A stretch of 64,000 bases of DNA from JAXMHQ01 sp046346665 (GTDB taxonomy: Bacteria > Verrucomicrobiota > Verrucomicrobiia > Limisphaerales > JAXMHQ01), in NCBI GenBank assembly GCA_046346665.1, contig JAXMHQ010000025.1:1-64000 (forward strand). Direction: 5' to 3'. The position numbers were made by a program, and so were the translations under genes. Positions within the stretch are counted from its first letter, which is position 1. The number at the start of each line of letters is the position of its first letter. A model generated the notes under the pieces. It did no database searches. It was not told the DNA's origin and saw only the letters and a program-made list of their open reading frames with translations. This document shows positions 36,474 through 45,896 of this stretch, piece after piece.

Positions 36474-37856
36474 ATGTTTGAAAAAATTCTGGTCGCCAAC
36501 CGCGGTGAAATCGCGGTACGCATCATCCGCGCTTGCAAGGAACTGAACATCCGCACGGTCGCCATCTATTCCGAGGCCGATGCCAATTCCATGCACGTCC
36601 AGCTCGCGGACGAAGCCATTTGCATCGGCAAAGCGGCCGCGTCGGACAGTTACCTGCGCATTGACCGCATCATCAGCGCGGCCGAGATCACGGATGTCGA
36701 CGCCATTCATCCCGGCTACGGGTTCCTCTCCGAGAACGCCCATTTCGCCGATGTCTGCGAGAGCTGCAACATCCGGTTCATCGGCCCGAATTCGCGCGCG
36801 ATGAACGCGATGGAGGACAAGGCGGTCAGCCGCCACCTCGCGCGCAAAGCCGGCGTGCCCACGCCTCCCGGTTCCGACGGCATCGTCGATCACGAACAGG
36901 ACGCCCTCGCGGTCGCCAAGCGCATCGGTTACCCGGTGATGATCAAGGCGGTCGCCGGCGGCGGCGGTCGCGGCATGCGCGTCGCCCACAATGACATTTC
37001 GCTGGTGAAGGGTTATCACACCGCCCGCTCCGAAGCCGAAAAGGCGTTCGGCAACTCGGGCGTTTACATCGAAAAATTCATCGAGAACCCGCACCACATC
37101 GAGTTCCAGATCCTGGCCGATCAGAAGGGCCACATCATTCACCTCGGTGAGCGCGATTGCTCGGTTCAGCGCCGCAATCAAAAGGTCGTCGAAGAAACCC
37201 CGTCGCCGCTGATCGAACACAAGTTCCGCAAATTGCGCGACAAGATGGGCAAGGCAGCGGTGAAAATCGCCGAGCTGGCCCATTACACCAACGCCGGCAC
37301 GGTCGAGTTCATCGTGGATAACCAGGGAAATTACTTCTTCCTGGAGATGAACAAACGCATCCAGGTGGAACACGCCATCACGGAGGAAGTCACCGGGATC
37401 GACCTGGTCCGATACCAGATTATGATCGCGATGGGCGAGCCGCTGAAACATTCGCAGGGCGACATCCAGATCAAGGGACACGCCATCGAATGCCGCATCA
37501 ACGCGGAGGATCCCTTCGACGATTTCCGGCCGAGCCCCGGCCGCATCGAGATGTATTACCAGCCCGGCGGCCGCGGCGTGCGCGTCGACACCCACGCTTA
37601 CGCAGGCTACACCATTCCGCCCGCCTACGATTCCATGATCGGCAAGCTGGTGACGTTCGGGAAGGACCGGCGCGAGGCGATGGACAAGATGAGCCGCGCC
37701 CTGGGCGAATACATGATCACCGGGATCAAGACGACGATTTCCTTCCAGCAGGCCATCCTGCAGGATCCGAACTTCCGCCGCGGCGCTTATTCCACCACCT
37801 TCGTCGAACAATTGCTCAGCGGCGCCCGCCGCGAGTTGATCGAGGAAAAGAGCTGA
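36474..37856 (+). CDS. accC: Biotin carboxylase subunit of acetyl-CoA carboxylase
   Basis: 460 residues, normal family length (~450). MFEKILVANRGEIAVRIIRA starts the N-terminal domain. The ATP-grasp domain has MIKAVAGGGGRGMRVAHND, the glycine-rich lid, and HIIHLGERDCSVQRRNQKVV. The catalytic region FLEMNKRIQVEHAITEEVTG matches the usual 'E-M-N-x-R-x-Q-V-E-H'. GHAIECRINAEDP starts the C-terminal domain. It carboxylates biotin on AccB using ATP and bicarbonate. It follows accB in an operon and converges with a secreted propeller gene. Confidence 0.97.
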   Translation: MFEKILVANRGEIAVRIIRACKELNIRTVAIYSEADANSMHVQLADEAICIGKAAASDSYLRIDRIISAAEITDVDAIHPGYGFLSENAHFADVCESCNIRFIGPNSRAMNAMEDKAVSRHLARKAGVPTPPGSDGIVDHEQDALAVAKRIGYPVMIKAVAGGGGRGMRVAHNDISLVKGYHTARSEAEKAFGNSGVYIEKFIENPHHIEFQILADQKGHIIHLGERDCSVQRRNQKVVEETPSPLIEHKFRKLRDKMGKAAVKIAELAHYTNAGTVEFIVDNQGNYFFLEMNKRIQVEHAITEEVTGIDLVRYQIMIAMGEPLKHSQGDIQIKGHAIECRINAEDPFDDFRPSPGRIEMYYQPGGRGVRVDTHAYAGYTIPPAYDSMIGKLVTFGKDRREAMDKMSRALGEYMITGIKTTISFQQAILQDPNFRRGAYSTTFVEQLLSGARRELIEEKS

Positions 37857-37874
37857 TCCGCCTGGCGCCGAGGC

Positions 37875-39457
37875 TCAAGGCTTCGGCATCCGCCAGATCT
37901 TGCTTGCTCGGAACCCGCCGCTCCAGTCATTCCAGTAGACATACGCGCCATCCAGGATCAGACAGGTCAAGCTGCCTGGCGGGACGTTGGCCAGGGTTGA
38001 GGGGGGCCGCCGGTGACCGGAATGGACATGATGGCGTTGTTGTCGACGTAAAAAAGATGTGTGCCGTCCGATGCATAGGCGCGGGCGGTTCCGCTGGAAA
38101 CCAGCGTTGTGACTTTTCCTCCTGTTTTGGGCACCACCTGGATGATGCCATTGACGCTGGAATAGAGATTGATCGTATCCACAAGCACTGCGGCATCCGC
38201 GGTGTACCCGGTGATCAACGGGGTTATTGTTCCCGAAGAAAAATCGTATTTCCGGACGTCTTTGCTGAAATAATCGCTAAAGTAAAGGGCGTTGGCGTCG
38301 AGCGCAAATCCTCGAACCCAATTTCCGCTGGCAAGTTTTGTTGGATTGGCCCCCGAGGTGGTCACACAGTTGATGTAACTGAATCCACTGCCGTAATAAA
38401 TCAGAGAGCCGCTCACCCCGAACATATAGCCTCCCGTGGTGGAAACAATGGGGGTGACCGCTCCACCGCTGACCGGCGCCGAGACGATGTTGTAGCCGTT
38501 GTAGCCGCCATAGCCGCCGTAAATTATGCCGTTGGTCACGAAAAGATCCGCGATACGGCTTTCGTAAGTCTGCAGTCCCGTCAACAGCGTGGAAACCGCC
38601 CCGCCAGTCTTGGCGACGGATTTAACGATCCCATCCGTGGTGGTGTCGTCGGTGAAATAGAGGGTGTTGCCCTCGATCACAAGAGTTCCCGCCCCGTTAA
38701 GATTGCTGGCGATGACACTCGGCATGACGATGTCCGGCGGAGAAACGTTGGAGCGGGTCACTATACCCACCAGCCCGGTCACTGTTCCTTTCAAGAGGAT
38801 GTTGGTCTTCCCCTGGATCGTTCCGGTGCCCGCGCCATGCAGTGTAAAGGATTCTTTGGACTTCGCCGTCCTGACTGCAGACACCACCGTATCTACCGCC
38901 ATCCCGCTCAACTGGAATCTGCTGTGCGTGCCGTCCTGGGTCGCCAGCCCGGAATCGTCATAGGTAAGCGTCGCGAATTCCAGGTCGCTCCCGGTGGCGC
39001 CACCCAAATGCCGGGCGCCCGCCAGGGCCGGCCTCTCGATGCGGGTTTCCACTCTGGAACTGATGCTCGCGGTCGCTGCAATGGAAAGGACGCGGGTGAC
39101 ATCCAATAGAATGTTTGAGCCGCTGGCGTCCGTTGCGAAGAATGAAATGCCGCCTTCGCCATTTCCCATGACCAACTGCGCCCCGCGGGGAAGGTTCGTG
39201 TTGAAGGAGTTCTTCACGAGTGCCAGCATGAACGCCGAATCGATCGGGGCATTGGTGATTCTCGACGCAATGACCGTGGTGGTGGTCGTCGCGAGATTGC
39301 GGTTGGTCCTGACACTGATCGTCCGATCCAGGTAGTCCTGTGCGTAAGCGGTCAGTTTGAAGATGGCCGGTCCGGTATCCGCCAGCGATATTGCCCCTGC
39401 CTCCATCTTCAGCAAGGACAGGATCAGAAGGGCAGCAATGAGCAGGGTCTTCTTCAT
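37875..39457 (-). pseudogene. Secreted beta-propeller-like protein, frameshifted near its C-terminus
   Basis: The ATG at 39457 has AAGGAG upstream and begins a signal peptide (MKKTLLIAALLILSLLKMEA). Residues ~25-235 form an unrecognised beta-rich domain. From ~240 the sequence repeats blade-like units: GTLVIEGNTLYFTDDTTTDG, VRGFALDANALYFSDYFSKD, ARAYASDGTHLFYVDNNAIM, each 'x-x-x-x-L-Y-x-x-D'. As sequenced the frame stops at 37967 after PPQPWPTSRQAA. Adding one base to the six-C run at 38007-38012 instead gives STLANVPPGSLTCLILDGAY, then VYWNDWSGGF and a TGA at 37875-37877, clearly the lost last blade. Function unknown; related propellers bind ligands or proteins outside the cell. Confidence 0.75.
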
Positions 39458-39708
39458 GGTATTTCTTGGCTCCTTGGGTTCTCCAATTCCAGGAGATAAC
39501 ACCAGAAAAACCGCGCACTGTCAATCCTAACATCGCGGATCCTAACCCCGAATTGTCCGGACTCGTTGGGCTCGAAGCGTTGCCGCGTTCGAGGGAGGCA
39601 TCCGGAAATCGGAGCTTGCGCCGCATCCCGGTTTGCCAACACTTAACCGCCATGAACTTGCGAGCCTTCGTCCACCTTGGTTTCCCGTTCCTGTTCGCTT
39701 GCATCCCA

Positions 39709-42105
39709 ATGAACCTACGTATTTGTCGATTCAGCGCCCTGTCCGCCTCCGCCGGCCTCCTGCTCGTGGGAGGATGGGCGGGGGCGGTTGAGCCGGTTGG
39801 GGCCGGTCTTCGCCTCTGGTACGATCGCCCGGCCACCAACTGGCTCGAGGCGCTCCCGATCGGAAACGGGCGCCTCGGCGCCATGATTTTCGGCGGCCCC
39901 GCCCAGGAACATCTCCAGTTGAACGAATCCACCCTCTGGGGCGGCGGACCGTACGACCCCAGTTCCTCGAACGCACTCAAAGCCCTGCCGGAAGTGCGCC
40001 GCCTCATCTTCGCCGGCCAATACAAAGAGGCCCAGGACCTCGCCTCCGCCGAAATGATGGCCCGGCCGCTAAAACAAATGCCTTACGAAACACTCGGCGA
40101 CCTCACCATCGATTTTCCGGGACTCGGTCCCATCGAGGATTACCGCCGCGAACTCGACCTCGACACCGCCATCGCCCGCGTCCAGTTCCGGTCCGGCGAC
40201 GTGAAATACTCGCGCCAAATGATCGCCAGCGCGCCGGACCAGGTCATCGCCATCCGCCTCGCCGCGGACAAACCGGGCTCGATCAGTTTTCAACTCGGCA
40301 TGAGCACGCCGCAAAAGGCGTCCGTGCGCACCGAGCCGCCGGGCGAGTTGATTCTCGAAGGCGTGAATGCCGCCGCATACGGCGTTCCGGGCGCGCTCCG
40401 ATTCCAGGCGCGCGTGATCGTTCTCCCGTTGAACGGCAGCGTCTCCGTCAGCTCCAACAAGGTCTCGGTTTCGAAGGCCGACAGCGTCGTCCTCCTTGTC
40501 GACGCCGCCACGAGCCATCGCTCCTATCGCAGCGTATCGGGCGACCCGGAATCAATCGTCCGCTCGCACCTGGACGCGGCGCGGAAGCTGACGGCGATTG
40601 AACTCGCCAGTCGCCATTTGGCGGATTACCAGCCGTTGTTCGGCCGGGTGCGGATCCAGTTGGGCGAAGCGGCGCCGTCGAGTTTGCCGACGGACCTTCG
40701 GATCCGGGCATTTGCCGGGGGCGGCGACCCGCAACTGGCGGCCCTGTATTTTCAATACGGCCGCTACCTTCTCATCGCTTGCTCCCGACCGGGCGGGCAG
40801 CCGGCCAATCTGCAGGGCATGTGGAACGACAGCATGACGCCGCCGTGGGAAAGCAAGTACACGGTCAACATCAACACGGAGATGAATTACTGGCCCGCGG
40901 AACCGGCCAATCTGCCGGAGTGTGTGGATCCGCTGTTCGCCATGGTTTCGGATCTCACGCGCACCGGCGCGCGGACGGCGGCGGTGAACTGGGGCGCGCG
41001 CGGCTGGGTCTGTCATCATAACACCGATCTCTGGCGCGCGACCGCGCCGGTCGACGGCCCGCTTTGGGGCCTGTGGCCCATGGGCGGCGCCTGGCTGTGC
41101 CAGAACCTGTGGGAACATTACGAATTCAACGAGGACCGGGAATATCTCGAGCGCCTCTACCCGCTGCTGAAAGGGTGCAGCCAGTTTTTCCTCGACACCC
41201 TTGTCGAAGAACCCACGAACCACTGGCTGGTGACCTGCCCGTCGTTGTCGCCGGAAAATTCACACCAGCCCGGCATCAATTTGTGCGCGGGGCCGGCGAT
41301 GGACATGGAAATCTTGCGCGACCTCTTCGCTCACACCCTCCGCGCCGCGGAATTGCTTGGCGTTGACGCTTCTTTCCGTCACGAAATCGCCGCCACCCGC
41401 GCCCGCCTGGCGCCGCTGCAGATCGGGAAGGGCGGGCAGCTCCAGGAATGGCTTCAGGACAAGGACCTGGAAGCGCCGGATCGGCATCATCGCCATGTCT
41501 CGCACCTGTATGCGTTGTATCCCAGCGACCAGGTGGACGTGCAGCGGACGCCGGAGCTGGCCGCAGCCGCCCGGAAATCCCTGGAATTGCGCGGGGACGA
41601 AGCCACGGGCTGGGCCATGGCCTGGCGCATTGCCCTCTGGGCCCGGCTCCGCGACGGCAATCATGCCTATCGTCTGCTAGGTATGCTCATGGCCCCCATG
41701 GCCCGCGTGGAGCTGTCCTACGAAGGCGGCGGCGGCGTTTATCCCAACCTCCTCGACGCCTGCCCGCCGTTCCAGATCGACGGCAATTTTGGAGGCGTCG
41801 CCGGCGTCACCGAGATGCTCCTGCAAAGCCAGAACACGCTGCCCGAGTCCGGCGGCTCCATCCGCATCCTGGACCTCCTGCCCGCCCTCCCGGATGCCTG
41901 GTCGACCGGCAGCGTCCAGGGTTTGCGCGCCCGCGGAGGATTCACGGTGGACATGGACTGGAAGAACGGCCGGGTTGAATCCGCCCGCGTCCGCGGCCCG
42001 GCCGGCGCCCGCGCACTGGTGCGAACCGCCAATGCCACCATTCCCATCCGGATCGGCGGCAGGGGCGAAACTCGGCTCGACGCGGCCGACCTGACAGTCA
42101 AATAG
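39709..42105 (+). CDS. Secreted GH95 family glycosidase (alpha-L-fucosidase type)
   Basis: 798 residues from the ATG at 39709, which gives a good signal peptide (MNLRICRFSALSASAGLLLV, then GGWAGA); an earlier ATG at 39652 is possible. The GH95 N-terminal beta domain is evident (LWYDRPATNWLEALPIGNGR, LGAMIFGGPAQEHLQLNEST), then the (alpha/alpha)6 barrel. Residues equivalent to the known catalytic set of AfcA are visible: Asn pair in VNINTEMNYWPAE (~386), the acid Glu in PSLSPENSH (~514) and Asp in FQIDGNFGG (~688). It would release alpha-1,2-linked fucose (some GH95 act on galactose) from polysaccharides, complementing the amylase in polysaccharide use. Confidence 0.93.
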   Translation: MNLRICRFSALSASAGLLLVGGWAGAVEPVGAGLRLWYDRPATNWLEALPIGNGRLGAMIFGGPAQEHLQLNESTLWGGGPYDPSSSNALKALPEVRRLIFAGQYKEAQDLASAEMMARPLKQMPYETLGDLTIDFPGLGPIEDYRRELDLDTAIARVQFRSGDVKYSRQMIASAPDQVIAIRLAADKPGSISFQLGMSTPQKASVRTEPPGELILEGVNAAAYGVPGALRFQARVIVLPLNGSVSVSSNKVSVSKADSVVLLVDAATSHRSYRSVSGDPESIVRSHLDAARKLTAIELASRHLADYQPLFGRVRIQLGEAAPSSLPTDLRIRAFAGGGDPQLAALYFQYGRYLLIACSRPGGQPANLQGMWNDSMTPPWESKYTVNINTEMNYWPAEPANLPECVDPLFAMVSDLTRTGARTAAVNWGARGWVCHHNTDLWRATAPVDGPLWGLWPMGGAWLCQNLWEHYEFNEDREYLERLYPLLKGCSQFFLDTLVEEPTNHWLVTCPSLSPENSHQPGINLCAGPAMDMEILRDLFAHTLRAAELLGVDASFRHEIAATRARLAPLQIGKGGQLQEWLQDKDLEAPDRHHRHVSHLYALYPSDQVDVQRTPELAAAARKSLELRGDEATGWAMAWRIALWARLRDGNHAYRLLGMLMAPMARVELSYEGGGGVYPNLLDACPPFQIDGNFGGVAGVTEMLLQSQNTLPESGGSIRILDLLPALPDAWSTGSVQGLRARGGFTVDMDWKNGRVESARVRGPAGARALVRTANATIPIRIGGRGETRLDAADLTVK

Positions 42106-42120
42106 GATGCCGCAGGTGCG

Positions 42121-44073
42121 TTACGCCGCCTGAAGGTTCAGGAACGGCGGGATGGGACAATCGAGGGTGTCGGCGATGGCGCGGAGCAGTTCGGCCTCCA
42201 TCTCGACGATCTTTCCATCCGCCGCCACAGTCAGGGCGCAGGCGTTCAGGACGTTTTTCCTGATCTGCGGAACGGATTGGGCGAGGCGGTTCAACGCCGC
42301 GTCCACCTCCGGCAAATCACACCGGTCGGCCGGCACCAACGCCATCGGAACCTGCGCCTGGGCGATCAAACCCCGCGCGCCCTGTTGGAAAGCGGCCGCC
42401 GCGGCTTCGGCATCCGGCTGCCCCACATGGGCCAGGGCCGACAACAGGACGGCGCAGTCCGGCGCCAGGGGCCGGAGCGCGTAATATTGCTGGGACGGCT
42501 TGCGGGCCGGTTTGAACTGCGGCTCGAGGTGCCGCAACACAACTTTCTGCAGCATGTATTCAAAGAGGTCCACTTCTTCATCCGCCGCAATCAGCCGTTC
42601 AACGGCGGCGCTGAATGCCGCGTATTGATCGGCCGACAGATGCCGCAAGCCGGCCAGGGCGAGGTCGACCAGCGGGAGTTTCGCCTGGTGCGCGATGGCC
42701 TGCACGTCGGGCAGCAGCCGCTCGACTTCGCGGCGCACTTCCGGCGAAGCGGTCTTCTCCACAATCTCAAGCTGTGTCGATCGGAGATCGTCGCGATCGG
42801 ACAACAGGAGTCCATAGATGAGGGCTGAAGCTCCGAGGGCGTCGGTGGCGGCTTCGCGGACGGTTGCCGGGATGGACTGGCGCAGATCGACCGCGTATTG
42901 CAGGTGTTGAACGGTGGGTTTGCCGAGGCTGGGCAGCACGGCCGCCGTCAGAACCCCCGCCGCCGCGCGGGGCATGCCGGGCATCGGAATCAACGGCGGC
43001 GCCGACCGGGTCGACGGGCGCAGCTCAGGCAGTTCCTCCGCCGGCGCGGTGACTTCCGGGAAAACGCCGTCGAACGCGGGATCGATGGCCCGGATCCGGT
43101 CGGCGAGGGGAGGGTGGGTGGCCATGAGATCGAACAGGGGCGTTCCGCCGCCGTTGCCGAAGAACATGTGCGAGACCTCGGTGGCCTGGGCGGCTTCGAC
43201 GTGGGAACCTTCGGCGAGGCCGCCGATTTTCTTGAGGGCGCCCGCGATGCCGGCCGGGTTGCGGGTGAATTGGACGGCCGACGCGTCCGCGAGAAACTCG
43301 CGCTGGCGGCTGACGGCGGCCTGGATGAGGCGTCCGAACACCACCCCGACCCAGCCGAGCGCGATCAGCACCAGCCCGAGCAGCGGGAGTGCGTTGCGGT
43401 CTTTGCTGTTCCCGGACCGGGTGTAAAGCAGGACGCGCCCGATGACGGCCAGGCAGAGAATGCCGAAAATGATTCCCATCAGCCGCAGGTTGAGCCGCAT
43501 GTCGCCATTCAGGATATGGCTGAACTCATGGGCGACGACGCCCTGCAATTCGTCGCGCGTGAGCAGTTCCATGCAGCCCCGTGTCACCGTGATCGCGGCG
43601 TCGCTGGTCGTGTGGCCCGCCGCGAACGCGTTGATGCCGGACTCCTTGTCCATGACGTAGACCTGCGGCACGGGCACTCCTGAGGCCAGCGCCATTTCCT
43701 CGACCACATTCAGCAGCCTGCGCTCCCGGGGATCGAGGGTATTCGACGGCACCAGCCGCGCGCCCACCATTTCCGCCACGGCGCTGCCGCCTGCCGAAAG
43801 CTGGGCGGTCTTGGTCAGGCTGCCCAGGCTGATGACGGCCAGCGTGCCGATCGTGACGCCGAACAGGAGCTGCGGCTGCCACAGCGCCACGTGCGCCGGC
43901 ACACCGGAGCGGGTTTCGTAATGGCGATGATGGCGCGAGGTCGAAATGCCGGTGAACAACAGCACGACCGCCGCGTAAATGGAAACGATCAGCAGCACCA
44001 CGCCGGAAATGAAATAGAACACCAGCAGCTTGGTGTGTTTCCGCGCTTTGTCCTGGCGATCGAAAAAATCCAT
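42121..44073 (-). CDS. M48 family (HtpX-like) membrane zinc metalloprotease with long C-terminal extension
   Basis: 650 residues, about twice HtpX length. Two N-terminal membrane segments (LVFYFISGVVLLIVSIYAAV, LLFGVTIGTLAVISLGS) precede the peptidase core: VVAHEFSHILNGDM contains the HExxH zinc ligands (~181-185) and SRQREFLADASAVQF supplies the third ligand Glu. Another membrane pair follows (LMGIIFGILCLAVIGRVLLY, GLVLIALGWVGVVFGRLIQA). The C-terminal ~300 residues are helical and uncharacterised. It is cotranscribed with lemA just upstream (122 bp gap holding an inverted repeat), a widespread pairing thought to serve envelope protein quality control. Confidence 0.92.
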   Translation of the reverse strand: MDFFDRQDKARKHTKLLVFYFISGVVLLIVSIYAAVVLLFTGISTSRHHRHYETRSGVPAHVALWQPQLLFGVTIGTLAVISLGSLTKTAQLSAGGSAVAEMVGARLVPSNTLDPRERRLLNVVEEMALASGVPVPQVYVMDKESGINAFAAGHTTSDAAITVTRGCMELLTRDELQGVVAHEFSHILNGDMRLNLRLMGIIFGILCLAVIGRVLLYTRSGNSKDRNALPLLGLVLIALGWVGVVFGRLIQAAVSRQREFLADASAVQFTRNPAGIAGALKKIGGLAEGSHVEAAQATEVSHMFFGNGGGTPLFDLMATHPPLADRIRAIDPAFDGVFPEVTAPAEELPELRPSTRSAPPLIPMPGMPRAAAGVLTAAVLPSLGKPTVQHLQYAVDLRQSIPATVREAATDALGASALIYGLLLSDRDDLRSTQLEIVEKTASPEVRREVERLLPDVQAIAHQAKLPLVDLALAGLRHLSADQYAAFSAAVERLIAADEEVDLFEYMLQKVVLRHLEPQFKPARKPSQQYYALRPLAPDCAVLLSALAHVGQPDAEAAAAAFQQGARGLIAQAQVPMALVPADRCDLPEVDAALNRLAQSVPQIRKNVLNACALTVAADGKIVEMEAELLRAIADTLDCPIPPFLNLQAA

Positions 44074-44079
44074 TGTTTG

Positions 44080-44195
44080 ACTTGTTGAAAAGTTGAATCG
44101 CTAAAAGGGTTGAACGGTTAAAGAGGTTGAAAGCAGCGGCAGGCCCTGCGCCATTGAACTGTTTAACCTTTCAACTGTTCAACAATTCAACGGAT
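44080..44195. repeat. A/T-rich inverted-repeat element between lemA and the M48 gene
   Basis: The left half repeats GTTGAAaAGTTGAA and GGTTGAACGGTTAAAGAGGTTGAA. The right half carries mirror copies (TTGAACTGTTTAACC, TTTCAACTGTTCAACAATTCAAC). The whole can fold into a long imperfect hairpin. Its base composition is unlike the flanking genes. Confidence 0.65.
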
Positions 44196-44834
44196 TCAAG
44201 AAAACGACACTTTCGGCGCGTCTTTCTGCTCCGGTTTGTCGATCACGAACAGCTCGGCCGGATCGAAGTGGAACATGCCGGCGATGAGGTTGCGCGGGAA
44301 GACTTCGCGTCCGTTGTTGTAGCTCATCACCGCGTCGTTGTATGCCTGGCGCGCAAACGAGATCTTGTTCTCCGTCGAGGTGAGTTCCTCCGAGACTTGC
44401 ATCATGTTCTGGTTGGCCTTGAGATCGGGGTATTGTTCGGACACGACCATGAGCCGGCTGAGCGCGCCGGTGAGGCCGGACTCGGCGGAGACGAGGCCTT
44501 TGACCGCGCCGGCGTCGCCGGGGTTGGCCGCGGCGGTTTGGGCGGCGGCGTAGGCGATGTTGCGCGCCTTCGTGACCGCTTCGAGCGTTTCACGCTCGTG
44601 CTTGATGTAACCTTTCGCCGTCTCCACGAGATTCGGGATCAGGTCGTAGCGCCGCTTGAGCTGGACGTCGATCTGGGCGTAGGCGTTCTTGTACCGGTTG
44701 CGCAGCGTCACCAGGCCGTTGTAAGCCCCGATGGCGAAAGTCAGCACAAAAAACCCGACAAGCACCAGGGCCAGGAGGATCATCACTCCCAGTCCAAGAC
44801 CCAACCCCACCACGGCAAGACCAATCGTGTTCAT
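44196..44834 (-). CDS. LemA family protein
   Basis: 212 residues. One N-terminal membrane segment (GLGLGVMILLALVLVGFFVL), then the LemA helical bundle: NGLVTLRNRYKNAYAQIDVQ, LKRRYDLIPNLVETAKGYIK, HERETLEAVTKAR, and the ending ENKISFARQAYNDAVMSYNN with REVFPRNLIAGMF. 'R-Y-D-L-I-P-N-L-V' and 'Y-N-x-x-V-x-x-Y-N' are signature stretches. The exact role is unknown; LemA commonly sits beside an HtpX/M48 protease, as here, and is exposed to the cytoplasmic or periplasmic face of the membrane. First gene of the pair. Confidence 0.95.
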   Translation of the reverse strand: MNTIGLAVVGLGLGLGVMILLALVLVGFFVLTFAIGAYNGLVTLRNRYKNAYAQIDVQLKRRYDLIPNLVETAKGYIKHERETLEAVTKARNIAYAAAQTAAANPGDAGAVKGLVSAESGLTGALSRLMVVSEQYPDLKANQNMMQVSEELTSTENKISFARQAYNDAVMSYNNGREVFPRNLIAGMFHFDPAELFVIDKPEQKDAPKVSFS

Positions 44835-44926
44835 AGTTTTCCTTTCAATTAAAAACCTCGGTCTACAGCTAGGCTATACGGGTAAAACCCGCAATTATAA
44901 ATTCAGCCCGGCATCGTAGCCGCCCC

Positions 44927-44985
44927 GTAGCCGCCAACGTGAGTTGGCGGAGTTGCCGGAACCGCGATCTGACGATCGCGGCTAC
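44927..44985. repeat. Opposed pair of GTAG-headed REP-like hairpins
   Basis: 44927-44950 on + reads GTAG, stem CCGCCAAC/GTTGGCGG, loop GTGA. 44962-44985 on the minus strand reads GTAG, stem CCGCGATC/GATCGCGG. The two face each other across 11 bp, a BIME-like arrangement. It lies upstream of lemA and at the 3' end of the esterase gene. Confidence 0.8.
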
Positions 44986-44989
44986 AAGG

Positions 44990-45874
44990 TTACTTCACAA
45001 ACCCTTGCGCCTGCAGCCAGAACAGGCAGTCCGCGGCCCAGGGATGCAGCGCCTCGCCCTGGTCAGGACCGGCGCGATGGGCGCCGAGCCCCATCCCGTG
45101 TCCGCCTTTCTGGTAAATATGCAGATCGAACGGCACGCCCGCCTTGCGCAAGGCCTCGGCGAATTGCAGCGAATTCTCCACCGGCACTGCCTTGTCCTCC
45201 CACGTGTGCCAAAGGAAACACGGCGGGGTCTGCGGCGTCACCTGCAGCTCGTTCGACAGCAGCCACGCCAACTCGGGCGGCGCGTTGGTCCCGATGAGAT
45301 TTCGCCGGGAACCCTCATGCGTAAACGGCCCCATCGTGATCACCGCGTAACACAGGATTCCCACATCAGGCCGCGAACTCACCCGCTCGACCGGGTCCGT
45401 CGCGCCGGGATTGCCCGAATCGAAATGCGTCACGGCCGTCGACGCCAGGTGGCCGCCCGCGGACGAGCCCATGATGCCGATGCGATGGGGATCGAGGTTC
45501 CATTCGGCGGCGCGGGCGCGCACGGTGCGGATGGCGCGCGACGCATCCTGGATCATGGCAGGATGATGGTAAGCGGGAGCCAGCCGGTATTTCAGAACGA
45601 ACGCGGTCACGCCATGAGCGGCCAGCCAGCGGGCATAGCCCTCGCCTTCATGCGGTGCCAGGAAACCGTAACCGCCCCCGGGACAAATCACCATCGCCGC
45701 ACCCGTCGCCTTGCCGGGCGCCGGGAAATAAGGCGTCAACGTCGGAACGTCCGCGTCGGCCTTGCCAAGCGCGCCGGGCGCGCCGTCGGGCCAGAGGGGG
45801 AATGAATTGGTTGATTGAGCCGGGGCGGACAGCAGGCCGCCCAACAACGCCAGGCAAACGAGGACTTGTCGCAT
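44990..45874 (-). CDS. Secreted alpha/beta hydrolase (esterase/xylan-esterase-like)
   Basis: 294 residues. Signal peptide MRQVLVCLALLGGLLSAPAQ. The BD-FAE/acetyl-xylan-esterase-like fold is evident: oxyanion-region MVICPGGGYGFLAPHEGEGY, nucleophile elbow GIMGSSAGGHLAS (Ser ~145), a WEDKAVPVENSLQFAEALRK segment holding the catalytic Asp, and a GGHGMGL His motif near the end. Enzymes of this type remove acetyl or other ester groups from plant polysaccharides. It may work with the GH95 and GH13 enzymes, though they are not in an operon. It ends 23 bp from the histidine kinase gene on the same strand. Confidence 0.88.
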   Translation of the reverse strand: MRQVLVCLALLGGLLSAPAQSTNSFPLWPDGAPGALGKADADVPTLTPYFPAPGKATGAAMVICPGGGYGFLAPHEGEGYARWLAAHGVTAFVLKYRLAPAYHHPAMIQDASRAIRTVRARAAEWNLDPHRIGIMGSSAGGHLASTAVTHFDSGNPGATDPVERVSSRPDVGILCYAVITMGPFTHEGSRRNLIGTNAPPELAWLLSNELQVTPQTPPCFLWHTWEDKAVPVENSLQFAEALRKAGVPFDLHIYQKGGHGMGLGAHRAGPDQGEALHPWAADCLFWLQAQGFVK

Positions 45875-45896
45875 GCCGGCAGCTTACCGGAAGCCG

